This document shows positions 11,945-21,262 of a DNA stretch of 64,000 nucleotides, one piece after another; positions within the stretch are counted from its first letter, which is position 1; each line of letters starts with the position of its first letter. The translations under genes and the position numbers were made by a program. The notes below the pieces were generated by a model. It saw nothing but the letters and a program-made list of their open reading frames with translations. It was not told the origin of the DNA and did not search any database. The DNA comes from CAXQUZ01 sp942491145 (lineage in GTDB: Bacteria > Myxococcota_A > UBA796 > UBA2385): contig CALOBC010000006.1 of the NCBI GenBank assembly GCA_942491145.1, positions 372,001-436,000 on the forward strand, given 5' to 3'.

Positions 11945-13417
11945 TCACGGGGTGAACCGCCGCTCGGGACCCGCTGCAATTGCCGCTGCACAGCGTGCTC
12001 TCGCGTCCCCGTGCGCATCGGCTGTGGTGTTGTCCCGCGCCTGCTGAAGCGCCCGGTCATTGCGCTGCAGCGGCACCCGCCAGTCGGCATCGGGGCCCAG
12101 CCAGCTCGGCCAGATGCCCAACAGCATCACCACCACAACCCCCACCCCCAGGGTCAGCCGGCGCCAGTGTCCGTGGGTCAGCACCGTGCGCCCCGGCGCC
12201 CCATGGGCCAGCACCGCCGCGGCCACCCCCAGCAGCGGCGGCAGCACCAGCATCGCGTTGGCCAGGAACCGGGGCTTGGCCCTCTTGAAGCCCGATGCCG
12301 AGTCCAAGCTCAGCGCGCAGGGCAGCATCAGTCCCAGCATGCCGATCAGCAGCACGGGCTTGCGCCGAAGACCGACAATGACGATCACGAGGGCCCCCCA
12401 GACGACGGGTCGCCACGGGTCCACCCACCACGCCCGCCCCCGCTGGGCCTCACGGGTCTGCCGAGCGGCCTCCGGCACATGGTCCTGCATGGCGGCCACG
12501 GTGCGCAGTGTGCCTGGGATGCCCGACAGCGGGGTGCGCCCCCAGATGAAGCGGGTGGGGGGCTCCGGCGGGATGGACACGGTGGCGTCGAGCAAGCCCC
12601 GGTCGCGAAGCTCGCGCAGGGGACTCGTGATGCCTTCCAAGCTCTGGGCGTTGTGCCCATAGGCCCAAGGCCCCCACACAAAGCTGATCCACAGCGGCAA
12701 CACGAGGGCCGCCACCCGCAGCGGCAGGCCCCGGGGGTGCCATCGTCGGGAAGGCCCCCAGATGGCCGCCAGTGCGCCCAGACCCACCGTGGTCAGCGCC
12801 CAGATCAGGCCCCGTGCGTCGATGAGCAGCGCGATCCCGGCGCCGACGCCCGCAGCCAGACAAGCCACCGGGGTGCGCCAGCGCAGGGCCACCAAGCCGG
12901 TCGCAGAGCACAACAGCAGGCCGGCCAAGATCTCGGGGTAGAAGGTCAACGTGCGGGGCAGCACCGCCAGGGGGGCCACCGCGCCCACCAGCAGGGCCGA
13001 CGCCACGCCCGCCAGGCGAGAGTGGGCCGCCCGACCCCACAGTGCCGCCGCGCAGCACAGGACAATGGTTGAGGTGAAAGCACTGACCAGCAGGGCGTCT
13101 TCGATGCCCAGGGTTGGCGCGAGCCTGCCTGGCAACCAGCCGGCGAGGCGGCTGCGGTTGTGGCTGAAGTGCTCGACTTGGTCGGCGGCCAGCGCGGCCG
13201 TGCTCCCACAGTACTCCCAGAAGTCGGGCGAGGCGCTCAGGTTGCCGTCCAACAGGGCAAAGTCGGCCAGCCACAGCCCGCTGAGCAGACCCCCGCCGAC
13301 CCCGGCACCGAGCAGCAGGGCGAGGTCGGGACCGGTCTTCCAGGGCGCCGGCCGCCAGCCAGTCATGAACCGCAGGCAGAGCAGCGGAAGCACAAGGCTG
13401 AGGAAGGTGGTCAGCAC
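11945..13417 (-). CDS. Polytopic membrane protein, glycosyltransferase-like layout
   Basis: The GTG start at 13417 follows GAGGGAG. The 490-residue protein has about ten hydrophobic segments and a large luminal loop after the second (LADFALLDGN through HFSHNRSRLAGWLPGRLAP). The overall plan of many helices with an early extracytoplasmic loop resembles GT-C/PMT-type membrane glycosyltransferases. I do not see a definite DxD or D-E catalytic pair that would settle this. It converges on the rhomboid-like gene across a hairpin and lies 58 bases upstream of the CHAT lipoprotein gene's end on the same strand. Function unknown. Confidence 0.6.
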   Translation of the reverse strand: MLTTFLSLVLPLLCLRFMTGWRPAPWKTGPDLALLLGAGVGGGLLSGLWLADFALLDGNLSASPDFWEYCGSTAALAADQVEHFSHNRSRLAGWLPGRLAPTLGIEDALLVSAFTSTIVLCCAAALWGRAAHSRLAGVASALLVGAVAPLAVLPRTLTFYPEILAGLLLCSATGLVALRWRTPVACLAAGVGAGIALLIDARGLIWALTTVGLGALAAIWGPSRRWHPRGLPLRVAALVLPLWISFVWGPWAYGHNAQSLEGITSPLRELRDRGLLDATVSIPPEPPTRFIWGRTPLSGIPGTLRTVAAMQDHVPEAARQTREAQRGRAWWVDPWRPVVWGALVIVIVGLRRKPVLLIGMLGLMLPCALSLDSASGFKRAKPRFLANAMLVLPPLLGVAAAVLAHGAPGRTVLTHGHWRRLTLGVGVVVVMLLGIWPSWLGPDADWRVPLQRNDRALQQARDNTTADAHGDARARCAAAIAAGPERRFTP

Positions 13418-13475
13418 GGCTCCCTCGGCATTGTGTTGGGGTGATCGTTCACACGCGTGGGGGGGCCGGGCCCGA

Positions 13476-15824
13476 TCAGTTGCCGACCTCGATGCGCACC
13501 GCGTCCATCGTCAACGTGTACTCCCATGCGTTCCACCCGCCGACCGCAAAGCTGAGCTGCCGGCCCCGGTGTGCGCCAGGGGAGGGCGCAGTGGTGAACC
13601 AGATGGCGTCCTGCCACCCTGTGCCCACCCAGCTGCCTGCCGTCGTGGACAGCAGCGGCTGAATGTGGGTCCACTGAAGGTACTCGACGATGGTGGCCGG
13701 GTGGGCACTGCGATCTGCCTCGTCCAGCCGGATGATGACGTAGTTGTCCTGGTCCGAGCTGGCCGAGATGTAGGGCTTGGCGGTCACTTGCCAGCGCCCG
13801 GAGACCGCGATGTCTTCGCCCTCCACCGGGCAGACCTCCACCCCGATCTCCGTGTAGGTGTGGCCCGCGAGGGGGTCCAGTGACAGGGCGACCCCCCGCC
13901 CATCTTCGGTGTCCTCGGCTGCCGGCTCACCGTCCACACCGCCCATGAACACGGGCCCGTTGCCCCCGGTTGCCCAGTCGATGTCGCCCGTGAAGGTGGT
14001 GTCGTCGATGACGTGGTGCGCCAAGATGCGGTCGTCGGTGGGCGACAGCCGGGCGAGCGCGGGGGTGGTGTCGTCATCGGGCAGGGTCGAGAAGTCCAGC
14101 GCGGCGGCGATGGGGGATGTGCGCTCCAGCACGGTGTCCCAGAAGGCGGTGGCCTCGGCCGAGGCGTAGTCGGCGCCCACGACAGCCGTGAAGCCGACGA
14201 CCGATGAAGCGCCGCCCGCATGCAGCGCACTGGCCAAGTCGGGGATCTTCGCCGACGAGCAAGCACTGACGAAGATGATGCCACCACGGTCATCTTGGCC
14301 CACGTGCCCCGCCGTGAAGAACGCGGTCCGCACCATCACCTGGCGCTCGGCGCGGCACGGGATGCCGACCTCACACACCCGGTTGGCCGCCAGCAGCCCC
14401 CGGCCAGTGTAGGGCAGAACTGCGGGGGGCATGGCGCCGGACGTGAGCTCGATGCCGGTCAGCAGGAGCACCTCGTCCCCCGGGGAGCCCAGCACCGCAG
14501 GCACGGTTGGGGCGACGACGCCGTGGGTGGAGATGTGCACGAGATCGCCCTGCAGGACCTCACGCCAGACGCTGAGGTCCTGGGCAGCCCCATCGAGGAA
14601 GCCCACCGTGCCGAGGCCGGGCACCGGCTCGATCAGGGGACAGGTGCTGTCGTTCAGGGTGTTGATCAGCTCGTGGGCCTCGTCGTCGCCGGCGAAGTCG
14701 GTGGATGCGTACGGTGCGATCACGAGTCCCCGGGTGCCCAGGGTGGTGGCAATGGGGCCGACGGGCGGGGCCACGGGGGCCAGGGTGGTGCTGTGGGTGC
14801 CGCCTTTGGTGCCCGGATCCTGCCAGTGAAGGACCACCGGATCGCCGACCGGATCGAGCCACGAGAGCTGGCCCGTGCCGCGCAGGTCGACGACCAAGCT
14901 GTCCACGCCAGCGGCGACCAGTGCTTCATAGGCTTCTCGCAGGCCGTCCGCAGGATCGCCGTCCGCGAAGAAGGCCTCGGATGCGTCATCTTCGACGACT
15001 CGTGCGGCGTCCATGGTGTCGCGATCTGGGGACGCCAAGACCGTCCAGGGCAGCGGTGGGGTCTGGGCGCCGTCATCTGCGACCGCCCGCAGGGTCCACT
15101 CTCCGGGCCCGCTGGGAGGGGTGAAGGAGCCCGTCCAGCGGCCACTGTCGAGGGGCTCTAGCGTGGCCCAGACCTCGGAGAGGCCGCCGGCGCCGTCATC
15201 CACGCCGAGCGCCAGGGTCGTGGGCACCGAAGTGCTGTCCACGTCCACGTCCACGAGCACAGCATCGGGCATGTGGTCGGTCTGCAGACGGGGGTGGGAC
15301 AGGCGGATCGTACCTTGGACCGTGGCCGAGTCGTTGCGGCGGACCTGGACTCGGTCTGAGACCGTGCTGCCGTCGTCGAAGCTCGCGGTGATGAGCACCA
15401 CGTTGTCGCCCTCGGCCAAGGCAACCTCGGCAGACCAGGCCCCGGCGTCCAGCGTGCCGTCCCCCTCGGCAGCGTCGGTCGACCAGCGCACCGCTTGGGC
15501 GTCCAGTGGCACTGATCCCGCGAGGGTCACGGTGGGCGCGTCCGTGGCGAAGTCCTCGCCGAAGTGGGGGCTGGAGACAGAGACCGAGTCGTGCACCACA
15601 ACCGCGTCGGCTTCGGAGAAGTCGGTGGTGTCGCCGCCGTCTCCCGCGCCGTCCCCGCCGTCTCCCGCGCCGTCCCCGCCGTCTCCAGCGCCATCCCCCC
15701 CACCGTCTCCCGCGCCGTCAGCACCATCGTCACCTTCTTCGACAATGCCCTCAATATCGGCCTTATCGGTGCCACTGCACGCGATGAGTCCGGTCACCAC
15801 AAACAAGATTGAGGGCATTCGCAT
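13476..15824 (-). CDS. Lipoprotein with CHAT/caspase-like protease domain
   Basis: The ATG at 15824 follows GGAG and gives a lipoprotein signal (MRMPSILFVVTGLIAC, lipidation at Cys16). An acidic Gly/Asp linker (about 30-65) is followed by beta-rich domains to about residue 270. A domain follows with DLVHISTHGVV (His430 and His434) and FVSACSSAK (Cys522), then ASSVVGFTAVVGADYASAEATAFWDTVL. The H-G ... S-A-C-S spacing and the following helix match CHAT/gingipain-like clan CD cysteine peptidases. A beta-sandwich-like tail ends the 782-residue protein. It would act on the cell envelope or outside. The gene is divergent from the DUF4157-like gene with 253 bases between, suggesting a shared regulatory region. 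The long open frame extending beyond 15824 is a shadow of that neighbour. Confidence 0.75.
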   Translation of the reverse strand: MRMPSILFVVTGLIACSGTDKADIEGIVEEGDDGADGAGDGGGDGAGDGGDGAGDGGDGAGDGGDTTDFSEADAVVVHDSVSVSSPHFGEDFATDAPTVTLAGSVPLDAQAVRWSTDAAEGDGTLDAGAWSAEVALAEGDNVVLITASFDDGSTVSDRVQVRRNDSATVQGTIRLSHPRLQTDHMPDAVLVDVDVDSTSVPTTLALGVDDGAGGLSEVWATLEPLDSGRWTGSFTPPSGPGEWTLRAVADDGAQTPPLPWTVLASPDRDTMDAARVVEDDASEAFFADGDPADGLREAYEALVAAGVDSLVVDLRGTGQLSWLDPVGDPVVLHWQDPGTKGGTHSTTLAPVAPPVGPIATTLGTRGLVIAPYASTDFAGDDEAHELINTLNDSTCPLIEPVPGLGTVGFLDGAAQDLSVWREVLQGDLVHISTHGVVAPTVPAVLGSPGDEVLLLTGIELTSGAMPPAVLPYTGRGLLAANRVCEVGIPCRAERQVMVRTAFFTAGHVGQDDRGGIIFVSACSSAKIPDLASALHAGGASSVVGFTAVVGADYASAEATAFWDTVLERTSPIAAALDFSTLPDDDTTPALARLSPTDDRILAHHVIDDTTFTGDIDWATGGNGPVFMGGVDGEPAAEDTEDGRGVALSLDPLAGHTYTEIGVEVCPVEGEDIAVSGRWQVTAKPYISASSDQDNYVIIRLDEADRSAHPATIVEYLQWTHIQPLLSTTAGSWVGTGWQDAIWFTTAPSPGAHRGRQLSFAVGGWNAWEYTLTMDAVRIEVGN

Positions 15825-16077
15825 GGGAGCTCCAATGTCGGCGGATGAGCCGCAGGCACGCCATCTTAGACCGGGGTCGAGCGGAACTCCCGACGGGGGT
15901 GGGCGCAGGGTGCGGGGCAGCGCCGGTGCAGGACGAACGGTGCCCGGTAGCGGGCCGGTTGCGGGGGGCCAAAACGCCGGCATCCCCGGGTTAAGCTGGG
16001 AGGTGAGCAGCCGTGGGTGCCTTGGTGACAACCGCCGTTGTCCCTGTTTTCCGACACGGTGATCTCCGGGAGGGCCT
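15825..16077. promoter_or_regulatory. Divergent intergenic region between CHAT lipoprotein and DUF4157-like genes
   Basis: The 253 bases separate two genes pointing away from each other, so both promoters should lie here. The only sites I can point to are the ribosome binding sites: GGAG before 15824 (minus) and GGGAGG at 16068-16073 (plus). No clear sigma-70 or sigma-54 core element stands out. Confidence 0.4.
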
Positions 16078-19000
16078 ATGTCCAGAAAGCGCACTCGCAA
16101 CCAGACGCCGAGCCAAGACACCCAGCCGGCCGCCGGGGCCCGCTCGTCGGCACCGGGTGGTGTGGGAAATGCCGCAAAGGCTGATGCGGCCCTGGGCCAG
16201 TTCTCCGCGGCGACCCAAGGTGCAGGCCGGCCCGTGCCCGATCTTGCCGAGATGGAAGCCCTGTTCGGTGAAGACCTCTCCGACGTCCAGGTCCACTGGG
16301 GCCAAGGCGCGGCGATGGAAGCCATGGGTGCCCGGGCGGCGACCGACGGCGAGAGCATCGCGATGGGGCCCAAAGCCACCCAAGCGTCGCTGCTCGAAGA
16401 GCTGGTCCACGTGGTCCAAGCCCGGCGGGGCGGCGGCGGCGGCAGTGGCACGAGTGATCCGAGTGACCCCCACGAGCAAGAAGCCAGCGGCCTCGCCCAG
16501 CAGCTTGCGGCGGGCCACGCCATCGACCCGGCGACCATCGGGGGGCTCTCCGGCGGGGGGGCCATCCACCGCGACGCGGACCGGGGCGCCCTCAACTATG
16601 GCAGCTCCTCCACCGAGATTGCCGACGCATCGGCGGTTCAGGGCGAGCTGGACGCCACGCCAGAACAGAAGGCCCAGGAACTGTCGTCGGCCATTCGCGG
16701 CAACGACATGCGCACCATTGTCTCGCTGCTCGCGGGCGAGAACAGCGCGGTGAACAGCGCCTACAGCGCCTACTTTGGCCACTCGGCGGCCACCGACATG
16801 ATCCAGTTTTTGTCCTACGCCAACCTCACCCGGGGCCTCGCGTATGCCCGCACCGGTGAGGCCGGGCTCGAGAGCCGCATCGCTGCGGTGACCTGGGACA
16901 TCATGGGCACCGACCATGAGAAGCTGTACGGCATCCTCGAGAGCGCGAGCCTCGAAGATCGGCTGGCGATGGCCAACAACGCGGTCATCATCTTCTACAT
17001 CACCAACGACACCAGCGGCTCTGTGCGCGAACGGTGTCTGAGCGTGCTGCGGCCGCTGATGGACCAGAGCGGGCTCAGCGTCGAGTCTCGCGAGGCCCTG
17101 TTCGAGGCCATTCGCCAGAGCGAAGCCCAGCTCTCCAGCCAGGTGTCCACGCTGGTGACCCGGCTCGACGCTCGCCTCGGATGGCTGGACGACGACGAAG
17201 ACGGCATGATCGACGATGTCACCGCATGGATGACCGCCCGGGGCACCGGCTTCCCGGAGCTCACCGCCTCCAATGTGGAGCCCGCTGAGCTCGCGCCGGC
17301 CGTGGAGTGGCTGCGGGGTCAGCTCTCGTCGCGGCAGTTTGAGCAAGCCCTCAACATCATGCGCACCGCGGGCCAGACGTCCGTGATGGACAGCATCGAC
17401 GAGGCCGGCTCCGACACCACTTGGGGCATCTCCGACACCGATGAAGAGGGCATCTACACCGCCCTCGCCGGGGCGACGCTCGAGCAGCGCCAAGCCATCC
17501 TCGCCAGCCCCACCGAGCTCGCCCGGGTGATGTCCTACCTGGACGAGGGCGAAGAGCAGGACCGGGCGATGGCCCTGTTGCGCGCCGGCGGCACCGGGGA
17601 GTCGGCGACGGCCTACCAAGAGCTGCTCGCCGAGCTCGACAGCAACGTCTACATCAGCGATGCCACCGTCTGGGACTGCCTGGAGCGCATGGCCCCGGCC
17701 GACCTCGTGCGGCTGCGGGACGATCCGGCGCTGTATGCCCGCATCGAGAACGGTGTCTCCGACAATGACCGCCTGCGGGACCTTGTGGGCTACACCGGCG
17801 CGTGCACCGTGCCCGCGGATGGCTCGGATCCTGGCGCCGAGCTGGCGGCCTCCAATGCACGCCTCGTCGCTCGCCTGGAACACGCGGTCGACAGCTGGGA
17901 TGACGACGAAGATCTCGTCTACCAAGTCGTGCTCGAGTGGCAGGCCGCCGGCGGTGCAATGGACGCTGAAGCCGACGCTGCGCTGCTCACCCGGGCCCGC
18001 TCGGCGCTGGGCGACCTCGACTCGGCCCGTCGCACCGAGATCATGGATGCGCTGAATGGCACCCGCCTGATCACCTGGCAGGACCGCCTCGAGTCCGCGT
18101 CCTCGGGTGCCGGCACCGACAACACCGGCATGGACGCCACCCTCAAGGACGTGCCCGACATCGTGCTCGTCCGCGAGTGGTCCAACCTGTCCGACTACAA
18201 GGCCCAAGCCGAGGCCGTGTGCACCGCCCAACAAGCCACCGACCTCACCGGCTTCATCGTCGACATCAACAACGACGTCAAGTACATGCTCAGCGAAGAG
18301 CGCGGCGACTGGCGGGACCTCCTCGGCGACCTGCGCGGCCGGCTCATCGAAGCCCTGCGCGCGCCGACCTACGCCGACATGGTTCGCCGAGAATTCCACT
18401 ATGTGGCCCGCGCCGAGATGCTGGTGCGCTTGCAGTACGCCCAGGCCCGTGAGGTCGCCGAAGACGACCGCGGCGCCGGCTTCTGGAACGGCATCAGCAT
18501 GGGGCTCAACGACTCGTGGTCCGCCACCGGTGTGGCCACCGAGCAAGCGTTCGGCAGCTACCGCACCGAAGCCACCGAAGCCGTGGCCGCCGTCGACGGC
18601 AGTGCCGAAGAGCAGCAGCAGATCACCGAGGCCGACGCCGCCTACCAGACCTTCCTCACCAGCCATGAGGAGTACGAAGCCGCCAAGGCGTCTGCGGCTG
18701 CCATCGCTGGTGGCATCGTCGGCGTCATCGTCGCCACCATCGTCACCATCGCCACGGCAGGCACCGCCGGCCCGGCGTGCGCCGCATTCCTGGGCACGGT
18801 CATTGGCGCCACCTTCACCGAGCTGACCGAAGCCGCCATTCAGGGCAACAGCTACGACGTGGAAGAGGGCGCCCAAGACATGCTGGTGTCCATCGTCACC
18901 GGCGCGATCACCCTGGGCATGGGCCAGTTGGTCGACAAGCTCGCCAAGGGCGCGGCCGCCACAACGCGGATTCAGGCCATCAACGCGGCCCTGAAGACCC

Positions 19001-19695
19001 GCTTCGGCGACACCTTCGCCCGCTACGCTGGCACCGTCGGCACGGCGGGACTGGACTCGGCCCTGTCGACCTTCCCGTCCAAGTACGCAGAAGACCTCAT
19101 CCGCACCGAGGGCCTGCTGCGTCAGGAGCTTGGCGGCGCCACCGGTGCCCTGTCGGCCACGCTCCAGGACTTCGGCACGACCATGATCACCAAGGGCTTG
19201 ACCAGCGCGCTCAACGACCGCACCGACCTGCTGGCCGGTCTGCGCGCCAGCGGCGACTGGGACGAGTACTCCGACCAGCTCCTGCAAAAGGGTCTCATCG
19301 ACTTGGCGATCACGACGGGGGCCACCCAGCTGCTGTCGGGCACCCCGCCGAGCGCCCAGGACATGGTCAAGCTCATCTGCAAGGTCGCGTCGACCACCAA
19401 CTCTGCGCGGGTCACCGCCCAGTCCGCCGAAAAGGACGTCTCCGCCACGCTGGACTTCTTCAACTCTGCAGACTCCGAGACCCTCCAGACCGTGAAGTTC
19501 ATCGGTCCCGCGCTCGCCGCGCGCATCATCCAAGAACGCGGTGCGGGTGGGCTCTCCAGCCTCAACGACCTGACGGCGATCCCGTACTTCACCGAGCGGG
19601 TGCTCACGCCGGCGGCGTCCGAGATTCGGGACGACTACCTGCGCTTGCGGGACCAGGAACAGCTGGCTTCGCCCTCCACCGCGACGGGCAACTGA
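16078..19695 (+). CDS. Large DUF4157-like protein with hydrophobic centre and helix-hairpin-helix tail
   Basis: The 1205-residue protein starts after GGGAGG. Residues 1-50 are disordered. Residues 52-118 resemble DUF4157 (PF13699), the module found at the front of many extracellular-contraction-system and polymorphic-toxin cargo proteins: LFGEDLSDVQVHWG, then LLEELVHVVQ where the usual HELTHVVQ is expected. The first metal-binding His is Glu107, so the HEXXH zinc site is incomplete. A long helical Asp/Glu-rich region follows, then Gly/Ala/Val-rich membrane-like helices at about 870-910. The last 80 residues look like a ComEA-type helix-hairpin-helix repeat (FIGPALAARIIQERG). No sheath, tube or baseplate genes are nearby. 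A lipoprotein gene starts 3 bases after the stop. I infer an exported effector or self-inserting envelope protein; no toxin domain is recognised. Confidence 0.75.
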   Translation: MSRKRTRNQTPSQDTQPAAGARSSAPGGVGNAAKADAALGQFSAATQGAGRPVPDLAEMEALFGEDLSDVQVHWGQGAAMEAMGARAATDGESIAMGPKATQASLLEELVHVVQARRGGGGGSGTSDPSDPHEQEASGLAQQLAAGHAIDPATIGGLSGGGAIHRDADRGALNYGSSSTEIADASAVQGELDATPEQKAQELSSAIRGNDMRTIVSLLAGENSAVNSAYSAYFGHSAATDMIQFLSYANLTRGLAYARTGEAGLESRIAAVTWDIMGTDHEKLYGILESASLEDRLAMANNAVIIFYITNDTSGSVRERCLSVLRPLMDQSGLSVESREALFEAIRQSEAQLSSQVSTLVTRLDARLGWLDDDEDGMIDDVTAWMTARGTGFPELTASNVEPAELAPAVEWLRGQLSSRQFEQALNIMRTAGQTSVMDSIDEAGSDTTWGISDTDEEGIYTALAGATLEQRQAILASPTELARVMSYLDEGEEQDRAMALLRAGGTGESATAYQELLAELDSNVYISDATVWDCLERMAPADLVRLRDDPALYARIENGVSDNDRLRDLVGYTGACTVPADGSDPGAELAASNARLVARLEHAVDSWDDDEDLVYQVVLEWQAAGGAMDAEADAALLTRARSALGDLDSARRTEIMDALNGTRLITWQDRLESASSGAGTDNTGMDATLKDVPDIVLVREWSNLSDYKAQAEAVCTAQQATDLTGFIVDINNDVKYMLSEERGDWRDLLGDLRGRLIEALRAPTYADMVRREFHYVARAEMLVRLQYAQAREVAEDDRGAGFWNGISMGLNDSWSATGVATEQAFGSYRTEATEAVAAVDGSAEEQQQITEADAAYQTFLTSHEEYEAAKASAAAIAGGIVGVIVATIVTIATAGTAGPACAAFLGTVIGATFTELTEAAIQGNSYDVEEGAQDMLVSIVTGAITLGMGQLVDKLAKGAAATTRIQAINAALKTRFGDTFARYAGTVGTAGLDSALSTFPSKYAEDLIRTEGLLRQELGGATGALSATLQDFGTTMITKGLTSALNDRTDLLAGLRASGDWDEYSDQLLQKGLIDLAITTGATQLLSGTPPSAQDMVKLICKVASTTNSARVTAQSAEKDVSATLDFFNSADSETLQTVKFIGPALAARIIQERGAGGLSSLNDLTAIPYFTERVLTPAASEIRDDYLRLRDQEQLASPSTATGN

Positions 19696-19698
19696 GCC

Positions 19699-20247
19699 GT
19701 GTCCACGTCCAGAACCGTTGTTGCGCTGGTCGCGCTCGGCCTGTCCGGGTGCGCCGAGGCCTCGTCACCGGCCCCTGCGCCCGCGCCAGCGCCCGCCGTC
19801 TCGACCGCTGTGCCCGCCCCGGCCGTCACCCCGGCCAAGCCCGCCCGGGACCCGTGGTCTGATCCGACGGCCCTCGCCGCGGGCATTGCCCAGACCCACT
19901 ACGTGCCTGTGATCACCGCCGGAAAGCCCTACACGGTGAAAGACTCGGCCAGTGGGGACGTGCTCCAGATCCGGGGCTCCGACATCCTCGAGCATCCCGA
20001 TGGGCGGGCCCAGGCCTACCGCACCGGACCGCTGGATGGCCACGCGCTGGCCGCCACCACGACGGCGGACGGTGAGGAGCTTGTGCTGGACTTCGCTGTG
20101 GTCTGGGACCCCAGCGCGCCGACGATGGGCGGTGAGCCTGGTGCATTTCGGGTCACGGGTGTCGACGTCCACCAGCGAGGAAGCGGCGCCCCTCGCCACA
20201 CCTTCACCGCGTCCGGCGACCTCTGGGTGCGCACCCCGGCGGGCTGA
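19699..20247 (+). CDS. Lipoprotein of unknown function
   Basis: The GTG start lies 3 bases after the stop of the DUF4157-like gene, so the two are almost certainly co-transcribed and translationally coupled. The 182-residue product has a lipoprotein signal with Cys in ALGLSGC, a Pro/Ala-rich linker (SSPAPAPAPAPA) and a compact 130-residue beta-rich domain (YVPVITAGKPYTVKDSASG onward) that I cannot assign. It may be a periplasmic or outer-membrane partner of the large protein upstream, for example a binding or immunity-type protein. That role is inferred only from position. Confidence 0.75.
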   Translation: MSTSRTVVALVALGLSGCAEASSPAPAPAPAPAVSTAVPAPAVTPAKPARDPWSDPTALAAGIAQTHYVPVITAGKPYTVKDSASGDVLQIRGSDILEHPDGRAQAYRTGPLDGHALAATTTADGEELVLDFAVVWDPSAPTMGGEPGAFRVTGVDVHQRGSGAPRHTFTASGDLWVRTPAG

Positions 20248-20345
20248 CCCCCCGGGCGCATGGATGTCCTGCGTCCCCCCCCCCGGTGCCCAGCGGTGCG
20301 CTGTGCTTCGCTGGTCTATGCTGCGGTGGAGATCTGGAGCCGACC

Positions 20346-21143
20346 ATGCCCGACGTTCTTCCCCTGCCTGCGACCGACGCCCGCTCGATCGTGGAACACG
20401 CCCGGCTGATGCAGCTGTGGGCATTGACGCCATTGCCCGAAGGCCCCCACAGCGCGGTGCTCTCGGCCCTTCTCCAGGGTGGGGCTTCGAGCATCGGCTT
20501 CGCGATCTCTCCCCGGGGGCGGTCCCTCGGTGTCGTGGGCACGGGCCGCGGGGACGCGTTCACGGACGCGGTGGTCGGGCTTCTCACCACCTTGCTCGAC
20601 GCAGAAGCGGGCGCGGTCTTCCGCACGTTGTCCACGGCGGTGCCGGCAGAGGCGTGTCGGGTGGAAGTGCTCGTCGGCCGGCCCACCTGGCTGCGGGCGG
20701 GGGTGCGGGGGATCAGCACCAGCAATGCCCGGGCGGCCTTGCGTGGGCTCGGCGTGTCCCCGGACCAGTGTGAGCGGCTGCTCGATCCGGCGCTCGGTGA
20801 GGTTCACGGGGTGGACCTGTTCTCCGACGGCGTGGGCGCGCCGACGCTTGCGGTGGTCTCCCGAGGCGGGCCGACCGACACCCCTGCTCTGTTGGGCACC
20901 ACCACGGTGGAGCACACCCGCCGGGTGGACCAAGCTGGCGTCGCGACCACACGGCGCGGGGGGCTCCAGGATCGGGCCCTCATCGACTGGATCGTGGGAC
21001 AAGGGGCCGCTGATGGCACCTCGGCTCGCCGGTTGGGCACTGTGCACGGCATCTTGGAGACCCACGGGCCCGTCGAGATGTGTTGGCTCACTGAAGGTGG
21101 GGCCGAAGATGTTGTGTTGGTCTATCGGTCGCCGGTGGGCTGA
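20346..21143 (+). CDS. Protein of unknown function, 265 residues
   Basis: The ATG at 20346 is preceded by GGAG 8 bases upstream. The product has no signal peptide or membrane segment, so it is likely cytoplasmic. It contains two similar alpha/beta stretches (SSIGFAISPRGRSLGVVGTG and GAPTLAVVSRGG) and no recognised catalytic motif. It follows the lipoprotein gene by about 100 bases on the same strand and ends at a strong double hairpin, so it is probably the last gene of the 16078-21143 transcription unit. Confidence 0.7.
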   Translation: MPDVLPLPATDARSIVEHARLMQLWALTPLPEGPHSAVLSALLQGGASSIGFAISPRGRSLGVVGTGRGDAFTDAVVGLLTTLLDAEAGAVFRTLSTAVPAEACRVEVLVGRPTWLRAGVRGISTSNARAALRGLGVSPDQCERLLDPALGEVHGVDLFSDGVGAPTLAVVSRGGPTDTPALLGTTTVEHTRRVDQAGVATTRRGGLQDRALIDWIVGQGAADGTSARRLGTVHGILETHGPVEMCWLTEGGAEDVVLVYRSPVG

Positions 21144-21195
21144 ACCGAGATGAATCTGATTCAGCTCGGTTCAAGGGCTGGGCTTGCCCCAGCCC
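21142..21195. terminator. Tandem hairpins after the DUF4157 gene cluster
   Basis: A 31-base near-perfect palindrome (21142-21172, arms GAACCGAGATGAATC and its complement with one mismatch) begins within the stop codon of the preceding gene. A second hairpin follows at 21175-21195 (GGGCTGGG, 5-base loop, CCCAGCCC). Together they can end transcription from both converging sides. The first palindrome could alternatively be a protein-binding site. Confidence 0.6.
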
Positions 21196-21262
21196 GTCAG
21201 CAAATGCATGGAAGGGATTGGAGGGTACTTCCCGAAAATCCCGTATGAAGGCTCCCTGTGGC

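Noticed and set aside
15991..19533. A 1180-codon open frame on the minus strand
   Set aside because: It is antisense to the DUF4157-like gene, which has a good ribosome binding site and domain signatures.
16078..21143. A complete extracellular contractile injection system
   Set aside because: Only a DUF4157-like domain suggests it. No sheath, tube, baseplate, spike or AAA+ loader genes are in the window.
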